Shown: positions 5,871 through 7,800 of the stretch, one piece after another
Numbering within the stretch: position 1 is the stretch's first letter
How the letters are laid out: each line of letters starts with the position of its first letter
The notes under the pieces: generated by a model
What the model was told of the DNA's origin: nothing
What the model saw: only the letters and a program-made list of their open reading frames with translations
The model's database searches: none
Source: Nitrospirota bacterium
Lineage (GTDB): Bacteria; Nitrospirota; Thermodesulfovibrionia; Thermodesulfovibrionales; SM23-35
Direction of reading: 5' to 3'
DNA: 7,800 nt
Assembly (NCBI GenBank): GCA_029883145.1
Contig: JAOUJR010000076.1
Span: 1-7,800 of the forward strand
Translations under genes and position numbers: made by a program

Positions 5871-6521
5871 TCAGTATGTCTGCCCTTCATTTTGGTTTAG
5901 TAACCTTAAAAAATCCTCTGTTGTTTTTCTAATATCCTTTGATGCGAGAATAGCAGAAATCAATGCAATGCCATCAGCACCAGTTTCCTTTACTTCCCTT
6001 ACCTTATCCAACTTTATTCCTCCAATTCCGAACACCGGCATCGATAATTTAGACTTCACCCTTTTCAGAGTATCAACACCAATGGGCTTACCATATTTGA
6101 GTTTAGAAATGGTCTCATAAATAGGACCAAGGGTTATAAAATCAGCACCATCTCTCTCAGCCTCAAGAGCCTCATCTAAGCTATGTGTTGACACCCCAAT
6201 AATGAGTTTCTCCTGAACAATCTTTCTTACTGCATGAGCAGGTATGCTTTTTTGTCCAATATGGACACCGTCTGCATCAACAGAAAGAGCGATATCAACT
6301 CTGTCATTGATAAAAAGTTTTACATGATATTTTTTTGTCAATTCTCTCATTTTATTCGCCAATTCAAGAAGCTCCCTCGTATTTAAATCCTTTTCCCTGA
6401 GTTGTACTGCTTTTACACCACCCTTTAATGAGTCCTCAATCGCATTTATAAATGAGTCTTTATCAGTGAAACTTCTTCTGTCAGTTATCAAATACAACTT
6501 AAAGTCTACTTCAATAACCAA
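5871..6521 (-). CDS. thiE: thiamin-phosphate synthase
   Basis: ThiE couples HMP-diphosphate with thiazole carboxylate/phosphate to give thiamin phosphate. The 216-residue TIM barrel shows the family motifs in order: LYLITDR (9-15), VQLREKD (39-45), LFINDRVDIALSVDADGVHIGQ (69-90), GVSTHSLDEA (109-118), LGPIYETISKLKYGKPIG (131-148) and PVFGIGGI (162-169). The start is TTG at 6521 with GGGATG just upstream; there is no ATG or GTG in frame before the first conserved strand, so TTG is the only reasonable choice. It sits between thiG and thiC; the 109-base gap to thiG carries a palindromic repeat, while the gap to thiC holds only short AT-rich palindromes such as GAAAATATTTTC (5841-5852). Confidence 0.96.
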   Translation of the reverse strand: MVIEVDFKLYLITDRRSFTDKDSFINAIEDSLKGGVKAVQLREKDLNTRELLELANKMRELTKKYHVKLFINDRVDIALSVDADGVHIGQKSIPAHAVRKIVQEKLIIGVSTHSLDEALEAERDGADFITLGPIYETISKLKYGKPIGVDTLKRVKSKLSMPVFGIGGIKLDKVREVKETGADGIALISAILASKDIRKTTEDFLRLLNQNEGQTY

Positions 6522-6556
6522 ATGTCATCCCAATATATTGAATGTTGTCTCTTTAA

Positions 6557-6594
6557 GATTGCTTCGTCGGTCGTATCGACCTCCTCGCAATGAC
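6557..6594 (-). repeat. imperfect palindromic repeat of the CATTGCGAGG...GAAGCAAT type
   Basis: Read on the minus strand, GTCATTGCGAGGAGG leads into a hairpin GGTCG-ATA-CGACC and out through GACGAAGCAATC. ATTGC/GCAAT form the outer pairs, and the arms between are only partly paired. I know short repeats with this opening and close from many bacterial genomes as dispersed palindromes. It lies between thiG and thiE. Its 18-base core (6567-6584) is the inverse of 4373-4390 in structured repeat copy 1. Confidence 0.7.
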
Positions 6595-6630
6595 ATATAT
6601 GCTGTTTTTCACTCATTGCTCATCACTGTC

Positions 6631-7401
6631 TTAAAGCATTCCTTCTATCGGGCTGCTCGCAGTTGCATAAAGCTTTTTAGGAATCCTTCCAGCCTTATAA
6701 GCCAACCTACCTGCAATGACCGCGTGTTTCATTGCCCCAGCCATTGCAATGGGGTCTTGAGCGCCCGCAATGCCTGTGTTGATAAGCACCGCATCACAGC
6801 CGAGTTCCATTGCTATAGTTGCATCAGATGCAGTTCCTACACCTGCATCAACAATAACCGGTATATTCACTGTTTCAAGTATTATCTTTATGTTATATGG
6901 ATTTCTGATTCCGAGACCAGAACCGATAGGTGCACCGAGTGGCATCACCGCAGCAGCACCTGCATCCACAAGCCTCTTTGCGATTATTGGATCATCATTT
7001 GTGTAAGGGAGGACGATAAAACCTTCCTTTGCAAGTATCTCAGTTGCCTTCAGTAATCCACATACATCGGGGAAAAGAGTTTTTTCGTCTCCGATTACCT
7101 CAAGCTTGATAAGGTCTGAGATGCCAGCCTCTCTTGCAAGCCTTGAATATCTCAATGCGTCTTCTACTGTATAACAGCCGGCAGTATTGGGGAGGATTTT
7201 ATATTTCCTGGGATCAATGTAATCGAGCAGGTTTTCAGAATTCCTGTCTACGATATTTACTCTCCTCACTGCAACCGTCACCACATCAGCTCCTGAAGCC
7301 TCAACAGCCTTTCTTGTCTCTTCAAAATCTTTATACTTCCCAGTGCCTACCCAGAGCCGTGACTGAAACTCTATCCCTCTGATTATCAATTTATCATCCA
7401 T
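6631..7401 (-). CDS. thiG: thiazole synthase
   Basis: ThiG forms the thiazole ring from deoxyxylulose 5-phosphate, dehydroglycine and sulfur carried on the ThiS thiocarboxylate. The 256-residue TIM barrel is of normal length. The Schiff-base lysine is K99 in LIKLEVIGD; other conserved stretches are [29 protein letters not shown] (19-47), [22 protein letters not shown] (72-93), [19 protein letters not shown] (153-171) and the phosphate-binding [26 protein letters not shown] (184-209). The start has AGGAG (7407-7411) five bases before the ATG. It follows thiS on the same strand, but across a 181-base gap filled by the second structured repeat, a long gap for two genes whose products work as a complex. 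Confidence 0.97.
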   Translation of the reverse strand: MDDKLIIRGIEFQSRLWVGTGKYKDFEETRKAVEASGADVVTVAVRRVNIVDRNSENLLDYIDPRKYKILPNTAGCYTVEDALRYSRLAREAGISDLIKLEVIGDEKTLFPDVCGLLKATEILAKEGFIVLPYTNDDPIIAKRLVDAGAAAVMPLGAPIGSGLGIRNPYNIKIILETVNIPVIVDAGVGTASDATIAMELGCDAVLINTGIAGAQDPIAMAGAMKHAVIAGRLAYKAGRIPKKLYATASSPIEGML

Positions 7402-7465
7402 ATCTTCTCCTCTTTATTTATTATTTTGTATGCTCCACAAAAATAATTGTACCCATTAAACAAAT

Positions 7466-7576
7466 GAGAAGGAGATTGTCATATGAGCGGTTTTGAATTC
7501 TGTTGAAGACAGAATTCACCTCGGAGTTCCGACTGAAAGTCGGAACGAGAATGAGCGATATGATAATCTCCTTCTC
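7466..7576 (+). repeat. structured repeat, copy 2 (three-helix palindromic element)
   Basis: A 111-base relative of the element at 4315-4420, between thiS and thiG. P1 pairs 7466-7484 with 7558-7576 (18 Watson-Crick pairs plus one G-T). P2 pairs 7494-7504 with 7508-7518 around a GAA triloop. P3 pairs 7526-7534 with 7538-7546, nine pairs against five in copy 1. The junction strands GAGCGGTTT, CCTCGGA and GAGAATGAGCGA match copy 1 exactly. Both copies have the same orientation, antisense to the thi genes. Confidence 0.85.
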
Positions 7577-7582
7577 TTCTAT

Positions 7583-7783
7583 TCATCCTCCACCAATAAA
7601 ATTCACTATCTCGACCCTGTCTCCCTCATTGAGTTTAAAGGTTGAATAGTCAGATTTTTTTACTATTGATACGTTTATCTCTACCGCAACCCTCCCTGGT
7701 TCTATCTGGAGTTCTTTCAGTAAATCCTGAAGAGTTTCCACATTTGATACTTCTAAATTTTCTCCATTAACTATCAGTCTCAT
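7583..7783 (-). CDS. thiS: sulfur carrier protein ThiS
   Basis: ThiS is a ubiquitin-fold carrier: its C-terminal glycine is adenylated by ThiF and converted to a thiocarboxylate that delivers sulfur to ThiG. The 66 residues are full length. Family features are the opening MRLIVNGENLEV, the middle RVAVEINVSIVKK (31-43), the LNEGDRVEIVNFIGGG ending (51-66) and the terminal GlyGly required for activation. No thiF is in the window, so the activating enzyme must be encoded elsewhere. The ATG is only 17 bases from the window edge and is preceded by a T-rich stretch with no clear Shine-Dalgarno; the operon promoter, if this is the first gene, lies outside. The stop is seven bases from the right arm of structured repeat copy 2. 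Confidence 0.95.
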   Translation of the reverse strand: MRLIVNGENLEVSNVETLQDLLKELQIEPGRVAVEINVSIVKKSDYSTFKLNEGDRVEIVNFIGGG

Positions 7784-7800
7784 AAAAACAAAAAAACCGC

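Noticed and set aside
6466..7056. Plus-strand open frame of 196 codons
   Set aside because: It is antisense to thiG and thiE, has low-complexity Cys/Ser/Arg-rich composition and includes translated palindromic repeat (SYRPPRND); no family features.
7402..7800. TPP riboswitch upstream of the thiamin genes
   Set aside because: No CTGAGA...ACC thi-box pattern on the minus strand in any thi gap; the structured repeat there folds on the opposite strand and has different conserved bases. A riboswitch before thiS could lie outside the window.

Overview
The window is about 7.8 kb of moderately AT-rich bacterial DNA, and every gene I can support reads on the minus strand. The mix of a compact thiamin operon with a short-form ThiC, a flavoredoxin-like flavin reductase and a precursor-less lasso-like gene set would fit an anaerobic Gram-negative such as Nitrospirota or Desulfobacterota. 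That is a weak inference from gene content only.

Reading in the direction of transcription (right to left), the right half (about 3538-7783) is a thiamin synthesis operon: thiS, thiG, thiE, thiC, thiD. ThiS and ThiG belong to the thiazole branch, ThiC and ThiD make and phosphorylate the pyrimidine, and ThiE joins the two into thiamin phosphate. No thiF, thiH/thiO or thiL and no TPP riboswitch is visible; anything upstream of thiS is outside the window. Three of the four gaps between thi genes carry palindromic repeats. Two are copies of one ~106-111 nt element (4315-4420 and 7466-7576) that folds into three helices around conserved junction strands, with compensatory base changes between copies. 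The third (about 6557-6594) is a different imperfect palindrome that shares one hairpin with the first copy, in inverted orientation.

The middle (about 1654-3431) holds three genes whose families recur in lasso-peptide and related RiPP loci: a transglutaminase-fold B2-type protease, an HPr-kinase-like P-loop protein, and a PqqD-like RiPP recognition protein. The macrolactam synthetase and any convincing precursor peptide are missing. A probable promoter (3478-3506) lies just upstream. A flavoredoxin-like flavin reductase (1035-1601) follows with its own strong ribosome binding site.

The left end (58-923) is a two-gene unit, a winged-helix protein and a small AbiEii-like nucleotidyltransferase, with a 4-base start/stop overlap. 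Upstream is a sigma70-type promoter whose -10 box is itself a half-site of two tandem TACCAT-N5-ATGGTA palindromes. This is the layout expected of an autoregulated, AbiE-like toxin-antitoxin type module. No stretch over 300 bases lacks a gene; the longest gaps are 4300-4523 and 7402-7582, both partly filled by the structured repeat.
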